From Brachybacterium tyrofermentans (GTDB lineage: Bacteria; Actinomycetota; Actinomycetes; Actinomycetales; Dermabacteraceae): a DNA stretch of 64,000 bases. The position numbers and the translations under genes were made by a program. Positions 17,204 to 25,619 of this stretch are shown in pieces (position 1 is the first letter of the stretch; each line of letters starts with the position of its first letter). Where the stretch lies: positions 1 to 64,000 of the forward strand of contig NZ_JABUXW010000014.1 in assembly GCF_014897585.1 (NCBI RefSeq). Reading direction: 5' to 3'. The notes under the pieces are model-generated. The model saw nothing but the letters and a program-made list of their open reading frames with translations. It did not search any database and was not told the origin of the DNA.

Positions 17204-20200
17204 ATGTCCGCGAATACTGGTGAGGACGCCTGGGAGCAGCTCGTTATCGATGAGATGCGAGGGTTGGAATGGGAGTACACGCCGGGCGCGGACGTCGCGC
17301 CGGGTTCGGGTGAGCGGGAGTCGTGGCAGGACATCGTGCTGCGCGGCACCCTCGACACGGCCCTGAAAAACCTCAACCCCGAGGTGCCGGCCGATTACCT
17401 CCACCAGGCGGCTGCGGAGGTGCTCGCCCCGAAGTCGCAGGACGCGATCACGGAGAACTTCCGTCTCCACCAGATCCTGCGTGACGGCTACCGCGGCATC
17501 ACCTACGTGGATCACGATGGGCGTGAGCGCAGCCCGGTGATCCGCTTCCTTTCTGGGAACGTGGAGGAGAACAGCTACCGGGTGGTGAACCAGGTGACCA
17601 TGCGTCGTGGGCAGGTGGAGCGGCGCTTCGACGTGGTCGCCTACGTCAACGGGCTGCCGCTGGTGATCATGGAGCTCAAGCAGGCCGGCAGCCGGGCCGC
17701 TACCGCCGAGGCCGCGTTCAACCAGCTGCAGACCTATGTAGCCGAGCTGCCGATGGCGTTCCGCTTCACAGCCTTCGTCGTCGCCAGTGACGGGATCAAT
17801 GCCCGCTACGGCACGCAGTTCACGCCCTGGAACCATTTCGCCTCGTGGAACGTGGATGACGACGGGCGACCTGTTCCCATCGGTGAGCCCGGGCCGGACG
17901 GAGAGATCCTCACCGAGATCGACTGGACGCTCAACGGCCTGTTCAACCTCGACCGCTTCGGACAGCTGATCCACGACTTCGTCGCCTTCGACGAGGACGC
18001 CGCCGGGCTCACCAAACGTGTCGCCAAGCCCCACCAGTACTTCGCCGTCACCAAAGCCGTCGGATCCACCGTCAGCGCCGTCCGCGCTGACGGGAAGATT
18101 GGCGTCGTCTGGCACACCCAGGGCTCCGGCAAATCCATGGAGATGGAGCTGTACACCGCAAAGGTCATGGGTCACCCGCAGCTGGCGAACCCCACCATCG
18201 TCGTGCTCACGGACCGCACCGAGCTGGACACCCAGCTGTTCGACGGCTTCCAGCGCTCCACCCTCCTTCCCGAACAGCCCCAGCAGGTCTCCAGCCGCAA
18301 AGAGCTGCGCTCCCAGCTCAGCGAGCGCCGCACCGGCGGCATCTACTTCACCACGCTGCAGAAGTTCGGGCTGTCCCAGGACGAGAAAGAAGCTGGCGCC
18401 AAGCATCCGCTTCTCTCCGACCGCCGCAACATCATCGTCATCGCCGACGAAGCGCACCGCAGCCACTACGGCGACCTCGACGGCTACGCCCGCCACCTGC
18501 GCAGCGCACTGCCGAACGCCGCGTTGATCGCCTTCACCGGCACCCCCATCCGGGAGGCCGACCGCGACACCCGCCAGGTATTCGGCGCCGACATCGACGT
18601 GTACGACCTGCGGCGCGCCGTGGACGATAACGCCACCGTGCCCGTCTACTTCGAGCCGCGGCTCATCCAGCTCGCCCGCCTCGACAAGCTCGACGACGAC
18701 ACCATCGACGACGCCGCCGAGGAAGCGACGACGGGCCTGGACGAGGTCGACAAGCAGCGACTCCAACAGTCCGTCGCCGTGCTCGAAGCCCTCTACGGGG
18801 CCCCCGAACGCCTCACTACCCTCGCGAAGGACTTCGTCGAGCACTGGGAGCGGCGACGGGACAACATGCGGCCCATGATCGAAGGGCCCGGCAAGGCCAT
18901 GATCGTCACCGCCACCCGGTCGATCGCCGCCCGCTTGTACGACGAGATCGTGGCTCTGCGCCCCGACTGGCACGACGAGGCCGACGCCAAGGGCAAGATC
19001 AAGGTCGTCTACACGGCGAACCCGTCGGACCCGGACGTGATCAAGACCCACATGCGCCGGCCGAGCGCCATCGCGAGCATCAAGCAGCGGGTCAAGGACC
19101 CCGCCGACGAGCTCGAGATCGTGATCGTCAAGGACATGATGCTCACCGGATTCGACGCCCCTGCCCTGCACACCCTGTACCTCGACCGCAGCATCAAGGG
19201 CGCCCTGCTCATGCAGACCCTCGCCCGGGTGAACCGCACCTACAAGGGCAAGCAGGACGGCCTCCTCGTCGCCTATGCTCCGCTGCTGGAGAACCTCAAC
19301 GCCGCCCTGCGCGAGTTCACCCACGAGGTCGACGCGACGGACCCGTCGGCCGGACGGCGCGACGTGGACGAGGCCGCGCAGCTAGTCCACACGCTGGTCG
19401 GGTCCCTGCGCGAGATCGTCACCCTCGACTGGAAGGCGATCCAGAACGCGGACGTGCGCCGCGGCTTCATCAACGCCGTCTCCGCGACCACGAATTTCCT
19501 GCGCTCCCCGCTCACTGAGGGCAACACCGACCCCGAGGACCCGGACGTCAGGCCCCTGGCCGACGCCTTCCGCGGCCTCTCGGCGAAGCTCGACCGCGCC
19601 TGGGCGCTCGCCGCCGGGCACGACGACATCCAGGTGCTGCTGCCCGAGGTGCAGTTCTACAAAGAGGTGCGCGTCTGGATGGCGAAGTACGACGCACGCG
19701 ATCGCATCTCCCGCGGCGAGCCCGTCACCGACGAGGTGCGGCGCCTGCTCGGCGAGCTGCTCGTCGACTCCGCCGAGAGCACCGGCGTGGTCGACATCTA
19801 CAAGGAGGCCGGGCTGGGCCTCCAGCGGCTCGACGCGATCACGTCCGACTGGGTCGAGGAGGCGAAGAAGCCGTCGAAATCGCAGCTCGCGATTGAGGCG
19901 CTGAAGGCGAGCATCCTCGAGGAGGCTGCCCGCGTGACCCGCGGCAACGAAGTGCGCTCGAAGCTGTTCTCCGAGCGGATCAACGAGCTGATGCTGAAGT
20001 ACACCAACAAGCAGCTCACCGCCGCCGAGGTCATCGCGCAGCTCATCGAGATGGCGCAGGAAGTCAGCCACGAGGCAGATCGCGGAAAGCAGTTCAGCCC
20101 GCCGCTCGGCACGGACGAGCTCGCATTCTTCGACGTGGTCGCCCAGAACCCCTCGGCCATGGACGTCATGGGTGATGACGTGCTCGCCCAGATCGCCCGC

Positions 20201-20419
20201 GAACTGGTGGCGACCATGCAGCGCGACATCCGGACCGACTGGACCGTGCGCGATGACGTCAAGGCCAAGCTGCGCTCTTCCATTAAGCGCCTGCTGCGAA
20301 AGTACAAGTACCCCCCGGACCAGCAGAAGGACGCGATCGTGAACGTCATGAGCCAGATGGAATCGCTCGCTCCGCGGTACGCCGCGGAGCTCGAGACCGA
20401 GAACGGAGCCACGCAGTGA
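17204..20419 (+). CDS. hsdR: Type I restriction endonuclease/translocase subunit
   Basis: A 1071-residue motor and nuclease subunit. The ATG at 17204 follows the hsdS stop by one base; a longer frame from 17078 would overlap hsdS by 125 bp and is not needed. The N-terminal nuclease shows D143 (RFDVVAY) and E157-x-K159 (MELKQ). Helicase motifs follow: GSGKS (307-311), DEAHRS (D415) and FTGTPI, then TGFDAP and QTLARVNRTYKGK in the second RecA lobe. A long C-terminal helical region would contact the methylase. All catalytic residues I can check are intact, so restriction should be active. Confidence 0.95.
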   Translation: MSANTGEDAWEQLVIDEMRGLEWEYTPGADVAPGSGERESWQDIVLRGTLDTALKNLNPEVPADYLHQAAAEVLAPKSQDAITENFRLHQILRDGYRGITYVDHDGRERSPVIRFLSGNVEENSYRVVNQVTMRRGQVERRFDVVAYVNGLPLVIMELKQAGSRAATAEAAFNQLQTYVAELPMAFRFTAFVVASDGINARYGTQFTPWNHFASWNVDDDGRPVPIGEPGPDGEILTEIDWTLNGLFNLDRFGQLIHDFVAFDEDAAGLTKRVAKPHQYFAVTKAVGSTVSAVRADGKIGVVWHTQGSGKSMEMELYTAKVMGHPQLANPTIVVLTDRTELDTQLFDGFQRSTLLPEQPQQVSSRKELRSQLSERRTGGIYFTTLQKFGLSQDEKEAGAKHPLLSDRRNIIVIADEAHRSHYGDLDGYARHLRSALPNAALIAFTGTPIREADRDTRQVFGADIDVYDLRRAVDDNATVPVYFEPRLIQLARLDKLDDDTIDDAAEEATTGLDEVDKQRLQQSVAVLEALYGAPERLTTLAKDFVEHWERRRDNMRPMIEGPGKAMIVTATRSIAARLYDEIVALRPDWHDEADAKGKIKVVYTANPSDPDVIKTHMRRPSAIASIKQRVKDPADELEIVIVKDMMLTGFDAPALHTLYLDRSIKGALLMQTLARVNRTYKGKQDGLLVAYAPLLENLNAALREFTHEVDATDPSAGRRDVDEAAQLVHTLVGSLREIVTLDWKAIQNADVRRGFINAVSATTNFLRSPLTEGNTDPEDPDVRPLADAFRGLSAKLDRAWALAAGHDDIQVLLPEVQFYKEVRVWMAKYDARDRISRGEPVTDEVRRLLGELLVDSAESTGVVDIYKEAGLGLQRLDAITSDWVEEAKKPSKSQLAIEALKASILEEAARVTRGNEVRSKLFSERINELMLKYTNKQLTAAEVIAQLIEMAQEVSHEADRGKQFSPPLGTDELAFFDVVAQNPSAMDVMGDDVLAQIARELVATMQRDIRTDWTVRDDVKAKLRSSIKRLLRKYKYPPDQQKDAIVNVMSQMESLAPRYAAELETENGATQ

Positions 20420-21354
20420 ATGGCAAGCAGGTGAGACTGTTCCTCGTCGATGGCAAGCCCGGCGGTCTGATGACCGCCGAGATCGGGAACTGGACTGGGC
20501 ACGTGCTCCGGGGCAAGCGGCTCGAACTCGGCGAGATCCGAAAGCGCATCGAGGCCAGTCGCACCGGGATCTACATCCTGTTCGGCAGCAACGCCGAGGG
20601 TGACGACGTCGCCTACATCGGGGAGAGCGACAACGTCGGCAAACGCCTTGTCGATCATGACTCCAAGAAGGACTTCTGGGACGAGGTCACCATCATCACC
20701 TCGAAGGATGCGAACCTCACCAGTGCCCACGTCCGCTACCTCGAATCGCGGTTGGTGAGGATCGCCAAGACCGTCGGCCGGGTCTCCCTGGAGAACGTCC
20801 AAGGACCTACCGGCGGTGCCGAGCTCCCGGAGGCCGACGCCTCCGACATGGACTACTTCATCGAGCAGGTACGCATCCTGATGCCCGTTCTCGGCTACGA
20901 CATCTTCCGCGGCCGCGCGGCATCGGTCCCTGAGCGACCGACGAAGACTGCTGGGCAGGGAACACTCGGGCTGGAGGACATGGCAGTGGACAGCCCGCAG
21001 TTCCGGCTGAGAACGTCCAAGGGCATCGACGCCCAGGCACAGGTCATCGACGGGGAGTTCACCGTGCTCGAGGGGTCAGTTGTCAGCGCTGCGATGCGCT
21101 CCTCCGGAAAACAGTCGGAGTCGACGGCCAGGCAGTTCGAGAACCGCTCGCTGCAGCACGGAGAGTTGATGAAGAGCGCGGTGCCGCTCGAGAACGGCTC
21201 ACTGGCGCGACTGACGAAGGACCTCGTCTATTCCTCGCCGTCGGCGGCAGCGTCGGTCGTGTTGGGTCGAGCGACCTCCAACGGACGGATCGAGTGGGTC
21301 GCAGAGAGCGGCATGAGCTATGGCGCCTGGGAGGTGTCCCAGGCGGAGACGTGA
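20416..21354 (+). CDS. GIY-YIG nuclease domain protein with DUF4357
   Basis: A 312-residue protein whose GTG start at 20416 overlaps the hsdR stop (GTGA), so it belongs to the restriction operon. The GIY-YIG core is present as GIY (51-53) and YIGES (67-71), with the helix NVGKRL supplying the arginine. The C-terminal third (VIDGEFTVLEGSVVSA, then FSSPSAAA-like YSSPSAAASVVLGR) matches the DUF4357 pattern. Proteins of this design are often found beside type I restriction genes. Whether it cuts DNA or assists restriction is not established. Confidence 0.85.
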   Translation: MNGKQVRLFLVDGKPGGLMTAEIGNWTGHVLRGKRLELGEIRKRIEASRTGIYILFGSNAEGDDVAYIGESDNVGKRLVDHDSKKDFWDEVTIITSKDANLTSAHVRYLESRLVRIAKTVGRVSLENVQGPTGGAELPEADASDMDYFIEQVRILMPVLGYDIFRGRAASVPERPTKTAGQGTLGLEDMAVDSPQFRLRTSKGIDAQAQVIDGEFTVLEGSVVSAAMRSSGKQSESTARQFENRSLQHGELMKSAVPLENGSLARLTKDLVYSSPSAAASVVLGRATSNGRIEWVAESGMSYGAWEVSQAET

Positions 21355-21488
21355 AGTGAGCGTCAGGCTCGAAGGAACGGGACGGCTCATTGCGACGTCG
21401 TCCACATCTGCCCCCGTGAAGCGCCGCCAGTCCCTACCATGAGCAGCACGAGCTCCAGAGGGATTCGCGAGACGGGAGGCAACAGAGG

Positions 21489-22643
21489 ATGGCTGTGTAC
21501 CTCGACATCGCGCCCGATCTCCTTCGCTGGGCCGTCGAGCGAGCTGGTTGGGACGAGCAGACGGCGCTCCAGCGATTCCCCCAGCTCGATGACTGGACTG
21601 CCGGGGTACGGCAGCCGACTCTCAAGCAGCTGGAGAAGTTCGCGCACGCAACCCATGCGCCGTTCGGGCAGCTGTTCCTCCCCGAGCCGCCCATCGAGCC
21701 GTTGCCGATGCCGGACCTGCGCACGATCAAGGACGCGGCGGTCCGACGGCCCTCCGCCGATCTCCTGGACACGATCTACCTCTGCCAGGAACGGCAGGAC
21801 TGGTACCGCGACTTCGCAGCGGAGAACGGCCTCGACCCTGTGGGCTACATCGGCTCTGTCAGTATCGAGGACGCTCCCGCGACGGTTGCGCACCGGATGC
21901 ACGTACTCCTCGGTGACGCGAACCCTGGACATGCCGTGAGTAGCTGGTCGGCGACGTTCCGTCGACTGGTCGACCGCATCGAGGCCTCCGGTGCCCTCGT
22001 GATGGTGAGCGGGGTCGTCGGGGCGAACACTCATCGCGTGCTGGATCCTGGAGAATTCCGAGGTTTCGCCCTGGCAGACGAGATCGCACCGCTCGTCTAC
22101 GTCAATGGTGCAGATACCAATGCGGCCCAGATCTTCACCCTGATCCACGAGTTCGCGCATCTCTGGCTGGGTGGCAGCGCTCTCTCTGATGCGAATGTCG
22201 CTGAGCGCTCTGTGAACACGACGGAGCGCTGGTGCAACGATGTCGCTGCGGAATTCCTGGTGCCGGTCGACCTCCTGAGAGCGGAATACCGGGGCGATGC
22301 CTCCCCTGAAGCACTCGACGAGCTCGCTCGCCAGTTCTCCGTCAGCACGCTCGTCGTGCTGCGTCGCATAGCAGATGCAGGATTCTTGGCCTGGGCCGAC
22401 TTCCGTGCGCGGTACATCGACGAAGAGCGTCGAGTCCTGGCCAAACTCGCCGAGGTGCGTGAGGCCGGCGGGGGAGGGAACTACTACAACACTCAGCCGC
22501 TGAGGCTGAGCCGGCAGTTCGCTCGATCGGTCATCGAGAGCACCCACGAGGGGAGCACCCGATACCGGGACGCCTATCAGCTCCTCGGCCTGACGAAGCA
22601 CAGCACGTTCGAAGGGCTCGCAGACCAACTCGGGGCCCGTTGA
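21489..22643 (+). CDS. HTH plus ImmA/IrrE-family metallopeptidase (antitoxin-like)
   Basis: A 384-residue protein. The ATG at 21489 has GGGAGG nine bases upstream. Residues 1-80 resemble a degenerate XRE-type HTH (WDEQTALQRFPQLDDWTAG; PTLKQLEKFA). The zinc peptidase motif HEFAH is at 220-224 in the IrrE/ImmA fold (COG2856). The stop TGA overlaps the ATG of the PIN-domain gene, and COG2856-DUF4411 pairs are a known toxin-antitoxin-like arrangement. This partner would bind or inactivate the toxin and autoregulate the pair. It is 134 bp downstream of the restriction operon. Confidence 0.85.
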   Translation: MAVYLDIAPDLLRWAVERAGWDEQTALQRFPQLDDWTAGVRQPTLKQLEKFAHATHAPFGQLFLPEPPIEPLPMPDLRTIKDAAVRRPSADLLDTIYLCQERQDWYRDFAAENGLDPVGYIGSVSIEDAPATVAHRMHVLLGDANPGHAVSSWSATFRRLVDRIEASGALVMVSGVVGANTHRVLDPGEFRGFALADEIAPLVYVNGADTNAAQIFTLIHEFAHLWLGGSALSDANVAERSVNTTERWCNDVAAEFLVPVDLLRAEYRGDASPEALDELARQFSVSTLVVLRRIADAGFLAWADFRARYIDEERRVLAKLAEVREAGGGGNYYNTQPLRLSRQFARSVIESTHEGSTRYRDAYQLLGLTKHSTFEGLADQLGAR

Positions 22644-23182
22644 TGTACCTCGTCGACGCGAACATCTTGATCGAGGCGAAGAACAGGTACTACGCCTTCG
22701 ACATCGCACCGGGGTTCTGGGAGTGGCTGGACCGGGCTCATCGGCAGGGTGTCACCTGCAGTATCGACTCCGTTCGTGACGAGCTCCTTCGCGGGGACGA
22801 CGAGCTGACCGGATGGGCCGCTGCTCATCGAGACTTCTTCCGTCCCCTCGACCAACGGACCACGGCTCATTTCGGTGCGCTCACGGCCTGGGTCACCGCG
22901 CAGGGATACCGGCCTTCCGCCATCAACGCGTTCACGGGAAAGGACGCTGACTTCCAGCTGATCGCTTTCGCGGTGGAGCACGGGTTCACCGTGGCGACGC
23001 ATGAGAGGCCCAAGCCCAATGCGCGCAAGCGAGTGCTGATCCCGGACGTCTGTGTCGCCATGGGCGTTCCGACCGTCGACACCTTCGACATGATGCGTGC
23101 GACCGGTGCCAGCCTCCATCTCGCGTTGGCACCATTCGATGACGGAGCCCTCGTAGCACCTACTCTTCCAGGTCTCGAATGA
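22643..23182 (+). CDS. DUF4411 PIN-domain protein (putative toxin RNase)
   Basis: A 179-residue protein starting at the ATG that overlaps the upstream stop. It opens with the PIN signature MYLVDANILIEAKNRYY (D5), followed by GKDADFQLIAFA and TVATHERPKP, which carry further acidic residues of the metal site. DUF4411 proteins are PIN-fold and are usually paired with an HTH-IrrE partner, as here. The likely activity is ribonuclease, inferred from the fold. The pair extends the defence island. Confidence 0.82.
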   Translation: MYLVDANILIEAKNRYYAFDIAPGFWEWLDRAHRQGVTCSIDSVRDELLRGDDELTGWAAAHRDFFRPLDQRTTAHFGALTAWVTAQGYRPSAINAFTGKDADFQLIAFAVEHGFTVATHERPKPNARKRVLIPDVCVAMGVPTVDTFDMMRATGASLHLALAPFDDGALVAPTLPGLE

Positions 23183-23254
23183 CGCTCGCAGGTGCCCGCG
23201 GTTCATCGCTGGCTTCGGCGCATTTCGTACTGGCTGGCGCGCAGATCGGGCACA

Positions 23255-23596
23255 TCATCCGGGGGTGTCGGCCGGGCTGTCTCCGTGACGTCCTCGACTC
23301 GCCCCATCCAGGGCGGCGAGAACAATCGCGACGGCATCGTCGGGGGAGTCGGCGTCGAGGAGCGTCGGAGAGGGCTCGCCGGGCACTCCGATCACCCAGC
23401 GCGCGGCCGCCCCTTCGATGACCCTCGCGACGATGAGCATGCCAGCGCCGGGACGGCGAATACGCAGCAGCGGACGGTGCTCATCAGGGACCATCGCGTC
23501 GGCGAGCTCCGGCCGAGCCGAGACCAGACCGTGCTGAATCAGGTCGCGCTCGAGCCGGTCGCCGAACGAATCGGCCATATCAGGAGTGAGATGCAT
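23255..23596 (-). CDS. Hypothetical protein, 113 aa
   Basis: A soluble 113-residue protein on the strand opposite the toxin-antitoxin pair, starting at the ATG at 23596 with AAGGA just upstream. It has an alpha/beta pattern (LLRIRRPGAGMLIVARVIEG; RWVIGVPGEPSPTLLDADSPDDAVAIVLAALDG) but no recognised family. The start signal and balanced composition support a real gene. It is convergent with the PIN-domain gene. Confidence 0.55.
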   Translation of the reverse strand: MHLTPDMADSFGDRLERDLIQHGLVSARPELADAMVPDEHRPLLRIRRPGAGMLIVARVIEGAAARWVIGVPGEPSPTLLDADSPDDAVAIVLAALDGASRGRHGDSPADTPG

Positions 23597-23896
23597 GGGT
23601 GTCCTTCAACAAGGGGGACGGTCCCGCGTGACGCCCTCATCGGGAGTGCTGCGGGCAGAAGATCGGTGGCTGCAGACAGATGAGCGGCGCACGATCTGAT
23701 GATGCGACAGCGGGCGAAAGAACCCGGCTGCGACCGTTGATAAGTCTTGCTATCCCGGAAGATGGCATCAGATTGAGTGAGGACGCCGAAGCTGAGGTCA
23801 GCGCAGTGCTCGGCGGGAACACAGAAGCGCCCTGGACACCTCCACGGTGCCCAGGGCGCTCATCGGTGCAGGATCAGGCGCTCTGCATGTGCCGAA
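23597..23896. other. 300 bp gap; only the betA terminator seen
   Basis: Between the 113-residue gene and the betA stop I see no supported gene. Open frames here lack ribosome sites and protein-like composition. The hairpin at 23827-23859 is the only clear element. Confidence 0.6.
23827..23859 (-). terminator. Hairpin terminator after betA
   Basis: GCGCCCTGG (23827-23835) pairs perfectly with CCAGGGCGC (23851-23859), with partial pairing of the inner GACACC/GGTGC bases. It lies 38 bp downstream of the betA stop on the minus strand, in the right place to end the betTBA transcript. Confidence 0.75.
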
Positions 23897-25489
23897 TCAG
23901 CTCTGCTGCTCGCCGCGGATCAGCTCCGCCGCGCGCTCGCCGATCAGCATCGTGGTGATGTTGGGGTTCACGGCGACCAGCTGCGGCATGACCGAGCCGT
24001 CGACCACGCGCAGGCCCGTCACGCCCTTGACCCGCAGCTGCGGATCCAGGGGCGACATGTCGTCGTCCACCGCGCCCATCCGGCACGAGCCGGCGGGGTG
24101 GTAGACGGTGTTGTGGGTCGTGGAGACGTAGTCCGCGATCTCCTCGTCGCTCTGCACGTTCTCGCCGGGGAACAGCTCTCGGCCTCGGTAGGCGTCCATG
24201 CCGGGCTGCGAGACGATCTCGCGGGCCTTGCGGATACCGGCGACCGCCACGCGCATGTCGTGGCCCTCGGGATCGGTGAAGTACCGCGGATCGACCCGCG
24301 GCTTGTCGCGGTAGTCGATCGTGCGCAGGCGCACCGTGCCGCGCGAGCGGGCGTGGGTGACGTTCGGCGTGAGCGCGAAGGACTCCGGCGAGGTGGGGTA
24401 GCCCTGACGGCGGGTGTGCATGTCGAAGGGCACCGAACCGTAGTGCATCATCAGGTCCGGCAGGTCCAGGCCCTCCTGCGTGGGGGAGAAGATCCCGATC
24501 TCCCACCACTGCGTGGACTCGCGTGTCATCTTCTGGGTGGACTCCCAGGAGATCACGGCCTCGGGGTGGTCCTGCAGGTTCGAGCCGACACCGGGGGAGT
24601 CGACGCGCACCTCGATGCCCACCTCGCGCAGGTGATCCGCCGGGCCGATGCCCGAGAGCATCAGCAGCTTGGGGGAGTCGATCGCGCCGGCGGAGAGGAT
24701 GACCTCGCGCCGAGCGTGCATGATCGAGGAGCGGTCGAAGGCGTTGTCGATGTACTCCACTCCCGTGGCCCGCTGCTCCTCGTCGAAGAGCACCCGCATG
24801 ACCTGCAGACCGGTGAGGACGTGCAGGTTCTCCCGCTCCAGGTTCGGGTGCAGGTAGGACACGGACGAGGAGGCCCGCGTGCCGTCGGCCTGCCGGTTCA
24901 CCTGGAACCAGTTCGCGCCGTTGACGACGGTCTCGAAGTCGTTGAACGTGGCCGTGGGGATGCCGGCCTGCTCGCAGGCCTCCAGCAGGGCGACGCCCAC
25001 CGGATCCTCGGGCGGCACGTCCATGAGGTGCACGGGACCGTCGGTGCCGTGGCCCTCGCCGGTGCGGGACATGTTCGTCTCGAGCCGCGCGATCAGCGGC
25101 ATGATCGTCTCGGCGTTCCAGCCCTCGGCACCGAGCTGCTCCCACTGGTCCATGTCCTCCGCCGGCGGATGGAAGGCGATGCACGAGTTGTGGGAGGAGC
25201 AGCCGCCCAGCACCTTCGCGCGCGCATGGCGCATGAAGGAGTTGCCGTTCTCCTGCGGCTCGATCGGGTAGTCCCAGTCCAGCCCGCCCTCGAGCAGCTC
25301 GGGCCAGCGCTTGAGCTGCAGCACCTCCTGGTGCTCGAGGTCCGACGGGCCGGCCTCGAGGAGGGCGACGTCGATGCTCGCGTCCTCGCTGAGGCGTGAG
25401 GCCAGCGCGGCGCCGGCGGAGCCGCCGCCGACGACGACATAGTCGAATTCGGAGAGAGGGTTCTCGGAGGTGAGGTCATCGGTGGTCAT
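23897..25489 (-). CDS. betA: Choline dehydrogenase (GMC oxidoreductase)
   Basis: A 530-residue FAD enzyme oxidising choline to betaine aldehyde. The ADP-binding motif VVVGGGSAGAALASRL has its glycines at 21-26. The GMC signatures and the C-terminal YHPAGSCRMG (with the active-site His) and NPNITTMLIGERAAELI are present. The length matches BetA. It is third in the betT-betB-betA order on the minus strand, 130 bp after betB; that gap contains a GCCCGGG/CCCGGGC inverted repeat (25581-25609) that might attenuate transcription. A related GMC alcohol dehydrogenase cannot be excluded from motifs alone, but the operon makes choline the natural substrate. Confidence 0.9.
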   Translation of the reverse strand: MTTDDLTSENPLSEFDYVVVGGGSAGAALASRLSEDASIDVALLEAGPSDLEHQEVLQLKRWPELLEGGLDWDYPIEPQENGNSFMRHARAKVLGGCSSHNSCIAFHPPAEDMDQWEQLGAEGWNAETIMPLIARLETNMSRTGEGHGTDGPVHLMDVPPEDPVGVALLEACEQAGIPTATFNDFETVVNGANWFQVNRQADGTRASSSVSYLHPNLERENLHVLTGLQVMRVLFDEEQRATGVEYIDNAFDRSSIMHARREVILSAGAIDSPKLLMLSGIGPADHLREVGIEVRVDSPGVGSNLQDHPEAVISWESTQKMTRESTQWWEIGIFSPTQEGLDLPDLMMHYGSVPFDMHTRRQGYPTSPESFALTPNVTHARSRGTVRLRTIDYRDKPRVDPRYFTDPEGHDMRVAVAGIRKAREIVSQPGMDAYRGRELFPGENVQSDEEIADYVSTTHNTVYHPAGSCRMGAVDDDMSPLDPQLRVKGVTGLRVVDGSVMPQLVAVNPNITTMLIGERAAELIRGEQQS

Positions 25490-25619
25490 GTCTTCAGCTT
25501 CCTGTCGACGGAGGGGACGGAGGTGGGCGCCCGCGAGCGGGAAGACCGCTCGCGGCGGCGGCCGGGAGAGCGAAAGCGCCGCCCGGGACCACGAGGTGCG
25601 GCCCCGGGCGAGGGGCTGG

